This document shows, in pieces, positions 8,698 to 15,451 of a DNA stretch of 27,002 nt. Every line of letters begins with the position of its first letter. Positions within the stretch are counted from its first letter, which is position 1. The position numbers and the translations under genes are program-made. The stretch is from HGM11525 sp045649145 (GTDB lineage: Bacteria; Bacillota; Clostridia; UBA1381). The notes beneath the pieces were generated by a model. The model saw only the letters and a program-made list of their open reading frames with translations. It made no database searches and was not told where the DNA came from. Where the stretch lies: contig JAZRPK010000064.1 in NCBI GenBank assembly GCA_045649145.1, forward strand, positions 1 to 27,002, given 5' to 3'.

Positions 8698-9813
8698 TTA
8701 TATTCCGAGAACTCTTTTATATACACCCTCGGTATCGTCTGTCATTCTCTTAACCGAATAGTTTTCCAAAATTAAGTTTCTGCCGAAAGCTCCCAGCTTA
8801 TCTCTGTCCTCCTGCCACATTCCGAAGAATTCGCCTATATCCTGAGCGAGCTTGTCCGCAGTCGAATCACCGCAGCCGCGGCAACAGAAATTTGTGTCAA
8901 GCGCCTCAGGCAGCTTTGACTGGTCAAACAATCCGATATAGCCCTCGTTACCTGCAACAATCACAGCCTTTGACTCTGCCATAGCCTCGAGCGCAGCACG
9001 TGACACTCCCACAAACAGCTTACACGGTGCTATAAGCTTCTCTATGTCCACCCTTGCACCTGCAAGCATTATAGCCTCTCTGCCGAGGTCCGCATTTACT
9101 GCCTCTGCTTCCTCTTTAACCTTGGCAAAATCATCGCCGTCGCCTACAATTACCGCTTTCAAGTTTTCAACAATCGGGTCTAATCTCTTAACCGCCTCAA
9201 TCAAATGATGTGCAACAAGAGAGCGTGACTCGTCCATTCGGCTGACATAAACAATGGTATTGTCACTATCGGAAAGTCCAAACTCCTCCATAGCAGGCGT
9301 CTTGTTAGTGTCGGGCGAAAATTTATCGGTATCTATACCATTTATCGTAACGGTTATGTCACTTTCAGGAATTTTGTAGTTGTCGATAAGATACTTTTTT
9401 ATATCCTCACTTACGGCAACAGTTTTCTGTCCCCAATCGGTAATATACTTAAGTCCGTATTTGGTTGTAAATACCCAATGCGCCGTAGTAACAAACGGAA
9501 ATCCCATCTTCTTATGCAATTTTCCGAGGATAAAGGACGGAATACGTGCGTGAGAATGGACAATGTCCACCTTCTCCTCCTCAATTATTTTGCTCAAAAG
9601 CTTAAACGCTTTCATAACATTTTTGGGGTTTTTATTCTGCAGAGGAACATCGTAATGCTTAATTCCGAAATCCTCCAGCTCCTTTACAAACGCACCGCCG
9701 TTTGAGGTTACAATTACCTCCCAACCACGTCGGTAAAGCTCCTTTGCCAGCTCAACAACATGCGTTTCCGCACCTCCGATATCCAGTTTCATTAGCGATA
9801 AGAGTACCTTCAT
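8698..9813 (-). CDS. GT4-like glycosyltransferase, first gene of the envelope operon
   Basis: A 371-residue GT-B glycosyltransferase. The N-terminal domain opens with MKLDIGGAETHVVELA and contains VDIVHSHARIPSF. The C-terminal domain has VYVSRMDESRS and VIVGDGDDF. In place of a full EX7E motif it has VGVSRAALEAMA: the second Glu (E276) is present but the first position reads Val268. I believe this variant is typical of a clostridial subgroup found beside csaB. A Cys cluster (C310, C311, C314) lies near the C-terminus. It starts at ATG 9813, about 14 nt after AAAGGA. The predicted promoter is 70-100 nt upstream. Inverse neighbour is the C39-like gene, transcribed divergently. Confidence 0.88.
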   Translation of the reverse strand: MKVLLSLMKLDIGGAETHVVELAKELYRRGWEVIVTSNGGAFVKELEDFGIKHYDVPLQNKNPKNVMKAFKLLSKIIEEEKVDIVHSHARIPSFILGKLHKKMGFPFVTTAHWVFTTKYGLKYITDWGQKTVAVSEDIKKYLIDNYKIPESDITVTINGIDTDKFSPDTNKTPAMEEFGLSDSDNTIVYVSRMDESRSLVAHHLIEAVKRLDPIVENLKAVIVGDGDDFAKVKEEAEAVNADLGREAIMLAGARVDIEKLIAPCKLFVGVSRAALEAMAESKAVIVAGNEGYIGLFDQSKLPEALDTNFCCRGCGDSTADKLAQDIGEFFGMWQEDRDKLGAFGRNLILENYSVKRMTDDTEGVYKRVLGI

Positions 9814-9883
9814 TTGTATTTATCCATTCCTTTCACTTCCGAAATTATACTTCGGTTTCTTTATACACAATATTACACTATAT

Positions 9884-9912
9884 ATTATACTGTATCCTGC
9901 AAGAAATAGCAA
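9884..9912 (-). promoter_or_regulatory. Sigma-A type promoter of the nine-gene envelope/Feo operon
   Basis: On the minus strand, TTGCTA (9907-9912) is followed after 17 bp by TATAAT (9884-9889). This leaves a leader of about 65 nt before the glycosyltransferase start, containing a small CCGAA/TTCGG hairpin at 9838-9854. No comparable promoter is evident between later genes of the run. Confidence 0.65.
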
Positions 9913-9981
9913 GAAAAATATCCGTTCTTTTCCTTTTATACGCTTTTCTTGTATACGAAATTTGACAAAATTGTTACAAAC

Positions 9982-10011
9982 TTGTTATGGAAATCGTTGT
10001 TGATATATGAT
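9982..10011 (+). promoter_or_regulatory. Possible promoter of the C39-like gene
   Basis: TTGTTA (9982-9987), an 18-bp spacer and TATGAT (10006-10011) lie just upstream of the Shine-Dalgarno GGGGG. An alternative TTGACA stands at 9962-9967 but has only a weak -10 (TTATGG). Which one is used cannot be decided by eye. The region from 9814 to 10036 is the divergent control region of two transcription units. Confidence 0.4.
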
Positions 10012-10036
10012 ATGATAACTGATATGGGGGAAGTCA

Positions 10037-11185
10037 ATGGTATCAAAAAGGGAGTTAGTGGATATAATTATGAAAAGATTGTTATTATTTACCGCGGCAT
10101 CACTTGCCGCATTTCAGATTAGTGCTTTTGCAGAATCTGATATTTCAATTAGTGTAAACGGCGAGTATCTTACACCCGAGCAGCCGCCCGTTGTGATAAA
10201 CGACCGCACACTCGTGCCCGTAAGAGCTGTGTGTGAGGCTATGGGGCTTGAGGTTGATTGGGACCCTTCGTTGCAAGAGGTACTTATTACACGCGATACC
10301 GATTTTGTTAAGCTATCTATCGGATATCACACCATCAATGCAAATCATTTCTTAAACTACATCGACGCAGCACCTCAGCTTGTAAACGGCGTAACTTGTG
10401 TACCTATTAGATATGTTGTAGAGCCTTTTGGCGCAACGGTTCAATGGGACGCAAAAACCCGTACCGTAATCGTGACAAATCAGCCCACTGATGATGTTCC
10501 ACCTAATTCAACAGTTTCAGGCAACACAGGTAATACCGATACTTCAACAGACGAAGAAATTGAAAACGAAAATATTACTGAAGAGGACAAGGATAGCGGG
10601 CCAGTTATTTCCAATCCGCCTAGGCCGTCTTTTCAGGAAAAAGCTTTCACATTTTACGCTCAGCCGGACGAGGAATGGGGCTTTGAGTCAAGCGGCAGAG
10701 GGTATTGCTGGGTTTGCTCATACGCAATGATTATCACCGATGCAACCGGAGAAAAGGTGACGCCTGTAGACGTAGCAGCATACAATATCGAAAAGAGCGA
10801 GGGTGGCTCAGGTAGTTATATGGCGAGTCATTTCGGACTTTTGGAGGAATACGGCTTAAGGTTTGTGCCTGCACTTGACGAGGACAGCGAATACTTCGAC
10901 TATTTCGAAACCGAGCGTCGAGGTGCAACCTATTTTAAGGCAGAAACAGAAGAAGACGTTACCAATGCACTTATCGAGGCACTCGAGAGAAATCCGCACG
11001 GCATTATGGTCAGATTTGAGGGTTATCCTCACACCCTTGTTGCAACAGGATACTATGGCTCGGAAGTCTATTTTAACGACCCGGCGTCGCTTTCTATGGA
11101 AAATGTGACCTTTGACAAAACCTGCCTTGCACGCAATTTCACGCTGACCGATTTAAGTTTTGTTCAGGCTGTCGAGTTAAAATAA
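10037..11185 (+). CDS. Secreted stalk-domain protein with C39-like papain-fold peptidase domain
   Basis: Order of parts: signal peptide (MKRLLLFTAASLAAFQISAFA from residue 12), a copper-amine-oxidase-N-like stalk domain with two copies of the repeat (RTLVPVRAVCEAMG...VDWD and TCVPIRYVVEPFGATVQWD, about 35-150), a low-complexity Asn/Thr/Glu linker (about 155-200), and a C39_2-like domain. The putative catalytic Cys is C224 (GYCWVCSYAM), with H332 (GYPHTLVATGYY) and D348 (FNDPAS). It is probably exported and surface- or wall-bound. The upstream ATG at 10037 is kept because GGGGG lies 6 nt before it; ATG 10070 would give a shorter signal peptide but has a poor site. The target is unknown. The Nudix gene follows 19 nt later. 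Confidence 0.82.
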   Translation: MVSKRELVDIIMKRLLLFTAASLAAFQISAFAESDISISVNGEYLTPEQPPVVINDRTLVPVRAVCEAMGLEVDWDPSLQEVLITRDTDFVKLSIGYHTINANHFLNYIDAAPQLVNGVTCVPIRYVVEPFGATVQWDAKTRTVIVTNQPTDDVPPNSTVSGNTGNTDTSTDEEIENENITEEDKDSGPVISNPPRPSFQEKAFTFYAQPDEEWGFESSGRGYCWVCSYAMIITDATGEKVTPVDVAAYNIEKSEGGSGSYMASHFGLLEEYGLRFVPALDEDSEYFDYFETERRGATYFKAETEEDVTNALIEALERNPHGIMVRFEGYPHTLVATGYYGSEVYFNDPASLSMENVTFDKTCLARNFTLTDLSFVQAVELK

Positions 11186-11204
11186 AGCCTACTGAAAGGA
11201 TAAA

Positions 11205-11621
11205 ATGATTATGAAATATGAGAAATCCTGCGGCGCAGTAATCTGGCGGAACAACTGCGGCAAGAGAGAGTACCTCTTAATACTGAATAAAAAAGGCGCT
11301 GCCTACGGGCATTGGGGTTTTCCAAAAGGTCACGTCGAAGAAGGCGAAAGCGAGCACGACACTGCAAGGCGGGAAATCCTTGAGGAAACAGGGCTTAACA
11401 TCAACACCTTCGCCGACGGATTTCGTGTGGTGAGCAGATATAACCCTTCACCCAACGTCGAAAAGGATGCCGTCTATTTCCTGTCCGAGATAACCGATAA
11501 CAATATCACTCTGCAGGAGAGCGAGGTGGCCGAATATAGATGGCTCGGTTTTGAAGATGCAAAAAAGCTCTTAAGCTTCGATGACAGTATACTTAAAAAA
11601 GCAGAAAGCTTTCTCTCTTAG
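11205..11621 (+). CDS. Nudix hydrolase, probably bis(5'-nucleosyl)-tetraphosphatase-like
   Basis: The 138-residue protein has a perfect Nudix box from G42 to L64, matching GX5EX7REUXEEXGU with E48, R56, E57, E60 and E61. The start (EKSCGAVIWR), followed by GHWGFPKGHVEEGES, is the arrangement seen in diadenosine tetraphosphate hydrolases of the MutT/NUDT2 kind, so cleavage of Ap4A-like nucleotides is likely but not certain. AAAGGA lies 5 nt before ATG 11205; ATG 11211 is an equally reasonable start (MKYEKSCG). It is the second gene of a two-gene unit and its TAG stop lies inside the terminator loop. Confidence 0.9.
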   Translation: MIMKYEKSCGAVIWRNNCGKREYLLILNKKGAAYGHWGFPKGHVEEGESEHDTARREILEETGLNINTFADGFRVVSRYNPSPNVEKDAVYFLSEITDNNITLQESEVAEYRWLGFEDAKKLLSFDDSILKKAESFLS

Positions 11622-11635
11622 GAGAAAGCTTTTTT
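11605..11635. terminator. Intrinsic terminator overlapping the Nudix stop codon, probably bidirectional
   Basis: AAGCTTTCTC (11606-11615) pairs with GAGAAAGCTT (11622-11631) around the loop TCTTAG, then TTTTT. The TAG at 11619-11621 is in the loop, so the last three sense codons form the left arm. On the other strand an A-run at 11595-11600 gives a T-tract for the converging serine hydrolase gene. Confidence 0.85.
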
Positions 11636-11648
11636 GTTTATAATAATT

Positions 11649-12833
11649 CTATTCGATACATTCGTATAAAGCATTACGCATTAAGTTTTGTATTCCAAGG
11701 TCCCAGCCATGAACTTGCTGAAAATATGTAAGCGAGATTTTGTTTTTTGTATCAACCATCGAAAATGCGCCGGCTGCACCATCCCAACCGAACTCTCCTA
11801 TCGGGCTGTTCGAACCGCTCATAGCTTTATCTACGTGAGTACGAACTCCATAGCCATAGCCATACCCGGGCCTTAACTGATAAAAATCTTCACATTGTTT
11901 GCCTTTCAACTGATTTGTTCCCATCAGCTTTACCGTTTCTTCGGATAAAATTCTTTTTCCGCTTTTACCTACGCCTCCGCAAGAGAGTGCATCTGCAAAG
12001 AGTGCGTAATCCTCTGTACAAGAAATAAGCCCCGCTCCCCCGCTTTCATATTCGGCGGTAAGATTATACATACACTCTAAAGAGTCTCTTTGCGGTTTTC
12101 CGTTTTCGTCATAGGTATATCTTGCCGCCATTTTTTCAAGCAAGCTTTCTTCTTTCGGAACACCAAAGAAAGTGTTTTTCATATTAAGCGGCTCAAAAAT
12201 ATGTTCTTTCAAATATTCACCAAATTTTTGTCCCGACCATATTTCTATCAAAGCTCCAATCACATCGTGGCAAAGACTGTATCTAAATCTTGTTCCCGGC
12301 TCAAATCCTAAAACCTTTTGTGACATTGCGCCTACCAGCTCGCGCGTGGTCTTTTTCCCTTGTGCCAGGGCATTTTTAATTGCATCGTCATCTAATGAAT
12401 AATCAAGACCGGCGCTCATCGTGAACAAGTCTTTGATTGTCATTTGGTTTCTGGCAGGTTTGGTGCAATCATTTCTAACAATCTCGCCTACAGTTTTTCC
12501 TGTAGTAATCTTTGCTGCACTTTCAACATCAAAATCGTCTACAGAAACCTGCATATCCGAAAACTCGGGAAGATATTTACAAACAGGGTCACTCATTAAA
12601 AATTTCCCCTGTTCAAAAAGCTGCAAAGCGGCTGTACAGGTAATCATTTTAGTCATTGAAAATATAATATACAGCTCATTTCCGTTCATTATTTTATTGT
12701 TTTCAATATCACTCATACCTGCAAAATACCTGAATATTTCCTCGTGGTCTTTATATACAACGCAGTCCACACCCGGTGTATTGTAGTTTTTGACGATATT
12801 GTCCATACAATTTTTTAGCTTTGTAAAATCCAT
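11649..12833 (-). CDS. Serine hydrolase of the class C beta-lactamase family (PF00144)
   Basis: The fold is the penicillin-binding-protein-like serine hydrolase family that includes class C beta-lactamases, EstB esterases and D-Ala carboxypeptidases. S59-K62 (FSMTK) is the nucleophile motif. Y185 (RYSLCHDV) stands at the YxN motif; its third residue is Leu rather than Asn, as in esterase-type members. VHGWD near the C-terminus may be the HxG-like third motif. No clear signal peptide is present, so it may be cytoplasmic. ATG 12833 follows GGGGGAG by 6 nt. It lies 66 nt after the GH13 gene in the same direction and may be co-transcribed. True beta-lactamase activity is doubtful; esterase or peptidase activity is more likely. 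Confidence 0.85.
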   Translation of the reverse strand: MDFTKLKNCMDNIVKNYNTPGVDCVVYKDHEEIFRYFAGMSDIENNKIMNGNELYIIFSMTKMITCTAALQLFEQGKFLMSDPVCKYLPEFSDMQVSVDDFDVESAAKITTGKTVGEIVRNDCTKPARNQMTIKDLFTMSAGLDYSLDDDAIKNALAQGKKTTRELVGAMSQKVLGFEPGTRFRYSLCHDVIGALIEIWSGQKFGEYLKEHIFEPLNMKNTFFGVPKEESLLEKMAARYTYDENGKPQRDSLECMYNLTAEYESGGAGLISCTEDYALFADALSCGGVGKSGKRILSEETVKLMGTNQLKGKQCEDFYQLRPGYGYGYGVRTHVDKAMSGSNSPIGEFGWDGAAGAFSMVDTKNKISLTYFQQVHGWDLGIQNLMRNALYECIE

Positions 12834-12899
12834 AATTTTCTCCCCCGCTTCTATGTTAGTTGTCTTTTCATTGATATTAAGTTCAATTGGTTGTACCTG

Positions 12900-14258
12900 T
12901 TATTTTTTTGAACATACAGGTAACCATATTTCTCCGGAATTTGCCCTGACATTTACCGAGATAACCCCATCTATAACAGGCACTTTTGCACCAAAAATTC
13001 CGCCCTCATATTCTACTGCATTTTGAGCCGGAAGCTTCAGCATACAATCAGTATCGCTGTTATTCACGGTCACTATTACAGACTGCTCATTATAATTTCT
13101 ACAAAACGCATACTGACAATTGGTCAAAAGCAGCTCTTTATAATCACCATAGGACAGTATCTTGGTTTCTGTGCGTATTTCCCCTAACCTTGAAATCAAA
13201 TTGGTAAAGTCGTTGTTTTGAGTAACATTCATATATTGATCATAGGAAATAGCCGGTCTTAAGCTATCATCAGAGCCGTGTTGTTTTTGCCCTTCGATAC
13301 CGAATTCGGAGCCATAATAAACAGACGGCACACCTGGTAGTGTATACATAAGAATGTGAACCGGCACAAAATGACTTTTTTTATTCAACTTTGTATAAAT
13401 ACGCTCAACATCGTGGTTATCTACAAAATTGTATAGCTTAAGTCCATCCGGTCTGTTGCCTCCCATTTCATACAAACGCTTTACTGTATGAGCAATTTCA
13501 AAATAGTTATGGTCATTATGGCCGGAATACAAAGCCTTGTGCAAATGATAATTGGTAACGCAGTGCAGGGTATCTTCATTTACCCAACGAATATAATCGC
13601 CATGAATTACTTCACCCATAAGCCAGAAATCAGGTTTTACTTCATTTGCCACCTGACGAAGCATTTTCATATAACTAAAATCCAACACATCTGCAGCGCC
13701 CAGACGAATTCCGTCAATATCAAATTCCTTTACCCAGAAACGAATGACATCGCAAATATACTCCCTGACCTCATTGTTTTGTTGATTTAACCTGGCAAGC
13801 AAATCATATCCGCCCCAGTTATCGTATGAAAACCCATCGTTATATTCATTGTTGCCGTAGAAATTTACATTGCAGTACCAATCCTTATACCTAGACGATT
13901 CTCTATTGCGCCTGATATCTTCAAATGCAAAGAAATCCCGTCCCGTATGATTGAATACACCGTCTAAAACTACCCGTATTCCCAGTTTATGACATTCTGA
14001 TACAAAATTTGTTAAATCTTCATTTGTGCCAAGTCTTGTATCTAATTTTTTGTAATCGGTTGTTTCATAACCATGTCCCACCGACTCAAAAAGAGGGCCT
14101 ATATAAAGTGCATTACACCCCATTTTTTTGATTTGCGAAAGAAATGGAATTAAGGTGTTTAGTCTGTGTTCAGGTTCGCCATATGAATTCTGTTTTGGTG
14201 AACCTGTCATTCCCAGCGGATATATATGATAAAATACCGCCTCATCATACCACGGCAT
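12900..14258 (-). CDS. GH13 alpha-amylase-family protein lacking the catalytic nucleophile Asp
   Basis: The (beta/alpha)8 alpha-amylase fold is clear. Region I DGVFNH is at 99-104, region III has the acid/base Glu (MGEV, E216), and region IV FVDNHD ends with D283. In region II the motif reads GIRLGAADVLD where the family has GxRLDA: residue 187, the nucleophile position, is Gly (codon GGC, 13698-13700), one transition from GAC. A short C-terminal beta domain follows. There is no signal peptide, so it would be intracellular. ATG 14258 (MPWYDEAVFYHIYP) follows GGAGG by 6 nt, better than the ATG at 14276. At 452 residues it is intact. If the base is right, normal retaining hydrolysis is not expected; the fold identity is firm, the activity is open. 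Confidence 0.9.
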   Translation of the reverse strand: MPWYDEAVFYHIYPLGMTGSPKQNSYGEPEHRLNTLIPFLSQIKKMGCNALYIGPLFESVGHGYETTDYKKLDTRLGTNEDLTNFVSECHKLGIRVVLDGVFNHTGRDFFAFEDIRRNRESSRYKDWYCNVNFYGNNEYNDGFSYDNWGGYDLLARLNQQNNEVREYICDVIRFWVKEFDIDGIRLGAADVLDFSYMKMLRQVANEVKPDFWLMGEVIHGDYIRWVNEDTLHCVTNYHLHKALYSGHNDHNYFEIAHTVKRLYEMGGNRPDGLKLYNFVDNHDVERIYTKLNKKSHFVPVHILMYTLPGVPSVYYGSEFGIEGQKQHGSDDSLRPAISYDQYMNVTQNNDFTNLISRLGEIRTETKILSYGDYKELLLTNCQYAFCRNYNEQSVIVTVNNSDTDCMLKLPAQNAVEYEGGIFGAKVPVIDGVISVNVRANSGEIWLPVCSKK

Positions 14259-14398
14259 ATAATTCCTCCGTTTCATATATTTTTAATATCATTTTACGTC
14301 CCTTACTATAAAGACTGTATAATATGGATGCTAATGTTTTTAGCGATAAGTTCGTGTAACATAATGGTAAAAAACCACCAACTACACAATAAATCTTA

Positions 14399-14605
14399 CT
14401 ACTTTACACGAAATGTGGGAATCATAAATATTGTCGTAAGTACAACCGAAACAAGTGCATAATAAATATATGGTAGGTCAATTATCCTCGATAAAATTGT
14501 ACCATCTGAAAAACCATAAATTACACACCTTACAATATTAATTAGAGACATACCTAAAAATATTGTGAAAAATATGTGTAAAAACAATCTTACTTTCTTT
14601 TTCAT
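14399..14605 (-). CDS. Small membrane protein of unknown function (68 aa)
   Basis: I do not recognise this protein. It has a basic start (MKKKVR), a first hydrophobic helix (LFLHIFFTIFLGMSLINIV), a short loop with YGFSDGT, and a second helix (YIYYALVSVVLTTIFMI), ending FRVK. ATG 14605 follows AAAGGAG by 7 nt; a longer reading from 14635 starts inside a conserved leader element and lacks its own site. The leader carries paired TGNCGAA heptamers also found before the neighbouring 108-residue gene. It could be an accessory membrane peptide. It lies about 140 nt before the GH13 gene. Confidence 0.65.
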   Translation of the reverse strand: MKKKVRLFLHIFFTIFLGMSLINIVRCVIYGFSDGTILSRIIDLPYIYYALVSVVLTTIFMIPTFRVK

Positions 14606-14617
14606 AACGCAACTCCT

Positions 14618-14651
14618 TTCGCCAATATTCGACATTATTTATATTGCGACA
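14618..14651 (-). promoter_or_regulatory. Tandem TGNCGAA heptamers (Spo0A-box-like) before the 68-aa gene
   Basis: Read on the minus strand, TGTCGAA (14628-14634) and TGGCGAA (14618-14624) are 10 bp apart and abut the Shine-Dalgarno. A third, imperfect copy TGTCGCA lies at 14645-14651. TGTCGAA is the consensus 0A box bound by Spo0A in Firmicutes, and 10-bp spacing puts both on the same face of the helix. A TTGACA stands at 14691-14696, but no good -10 follows at 17 bp. Spo0A itself is outside the window. Confidence 0.45.
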
Positions 14652-14715
14652 CATAAGGTTTAGATGCAGATCTTTTTGGTCGATAGTTCGTGTCAAGTCG
14701 GAACTAAAAAAGCTA

Positions 14716-15042
14716 TTAAAAGTTAATATAATAATTTACAAGTCTAATCCAAAAACTGTTTGGATTAGAAATCAACATATAACCGACAACCCCTATAACA
14801 TAGATTGCGGCTGGAATAAGTTGTTTCACATCTTTCTTTGCAATACATTTAATAACCGAAAATATCGTCAAACACAAAGATGCTAAAACGAAAAAGCCAA
14901 ACAAAAGTGGTGTGAATATTCCTAAAAACATCTCTGCACCAAGATTGTATGTATCTGCCCATTCTCCCAAATAATTTAGCAATGGGTCAAAAAGAATAAA
15001 TGTACTAATAATAATTATGTTTGTTAAGATTAGTTTTTTCAT
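14716..15042 (-). CDS. Small polytopic membrane protein of unknown function (108 aa)
   Basis: An unrecognised protein with about three hydrophobic segments: KLILTNIIIISTFILF at the N-terminus, FLGIFTPLLFGFFVLASLCLTIF in the middle, then LIPAAIYVIGVVGYMLI. A short Lys-rich cytosolic loop (KCIAKKDVK) lies between the second and third. ATG 15042 follows AAAGGA with about 9 nt; the longer frame to 15093 has no site and runs through the conserved leader. Its leader shares TGTCGAATATTG and CGAAAGGA with that of the 68-residue gene, though the two proteins are not clearly homologous. Downstream, 14636-14715 holds no evident terminator, so read-through to the 68-aa gene is possible. Confidence 0.65.
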   Translation of the reverse strand: MKKLILTNIIIISTFILFDPLLNYLGEWADTYNLGAEMFLGIFTPLLFGFFVLASLCLTIFSVIKCIAKKDVKQLIPAAIYVIGVVGYMLISNPNSFWIRLVNYYINF

Positions 15043-15055
15043 TTCTGCACTTCCT

Positions 15056-15072
15056 TTCGACAATATTCGACA
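15056..15072 (-). promoter_or_regulatory. Tandem TGTCGAA heptamers (Spo0A-box-like) before the 108-aa gene
   Basis: Two exact TGTCGAA copies on the minus strand (15066-15072 and 15056-15062) are spaced 10 bp apart and run directly into AAGGA of the Shine-Dalgarno. A TTGACA (15088-15093) lies 15 bp further upstream, so the boxes occupy the place of a -10 and transcription start. Such a location would suit repression if a regulator binds there. Confidence 0.5.
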
Positions 15073-15124
15073 TATCCATATGCCTCGTGTCAAGAAACGG
15101 GCAAAAAATTTTATTACTCTCGTT

Positions 15125-15451
15125 TCAAAACACCATTTGTACCAAAAGCATATAGCAAAGCGTTCCGCAAATAATACTTATTAAGGTATTTCGTTTCCAT
15201 ATATGAAGCAGAGCGACAACCATACCGGCAACCGCCATTGGTACAAAGCCAGAGATGCTTGTAAAGGTAATGTTTTTCATACAGTAGACAACAAGCATAC
15301 CCATAATTGCGCAAGGCAGAATTCTGCCTAATTTATCAATAATCTTTGGTGTTTTTCGGCTATTATTAAACAGAACAAACGGCAAAAACCGCAAAAGCGC
15401 CGTAACCAACGCTATTACTGCAACAATGCCCCAAATATGTAAATCAGTCAT
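15125..15451 (-). CDS. azlD: AzlD family branched-chain amino acid export subunit
   Basis: AzlD is the small partner of AzlC; together they export branched-chain amino acids and analogues such as azaleucine. The 108-residue protein has about four hydrophobic segments, with the family pattern ALLRFLPFVLF near residues 18-28 and GRILPCAIMGMLVVYCM near 42-58. ATG 15451 overlaps the azlC end by 8 nt, and the Shine-Dalgarno AAGGAG lies inside azlC, so the pair is translationally coupled. No further gene follows in this unit. Confidence 0.9.
   Translation of the reverse strand: MTDLHIWGIVAVIALVTALLRFLPFVLFNNSRKTPKIIDKLGRILPCAIMGMLVVYCMKNITFTSISGFVPMAVAGMVVALLHIWKRNTLISIICGTLCYMLLVQMVF

Noticed and set aside
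8658..8726. N-terminal extension of CsaB by 23 residues
   Set aside because: The extension runs into the upstream glycosyltransferase and lacks a ribosome site, whereas ATG 8657 has GGGGG at suitable distance and gives the family's normal N-terminus.
9814..9832. Tiny frame MDKYK ending in ATGA at the first glycosyltransferase start
   Set aside because: Its AAAGG lies only 1 nt before the ATG, too close for initiation; probably chance, although it overlaps the real start.
12894..12922. TACCTGT/ACAGGTA inverted repeat at the end of the GH13 gene
   Set aside because: Seven base pairs with a 15-nt loop and no T-run after it on the minus strand; too weak to call as a terminator or operator.
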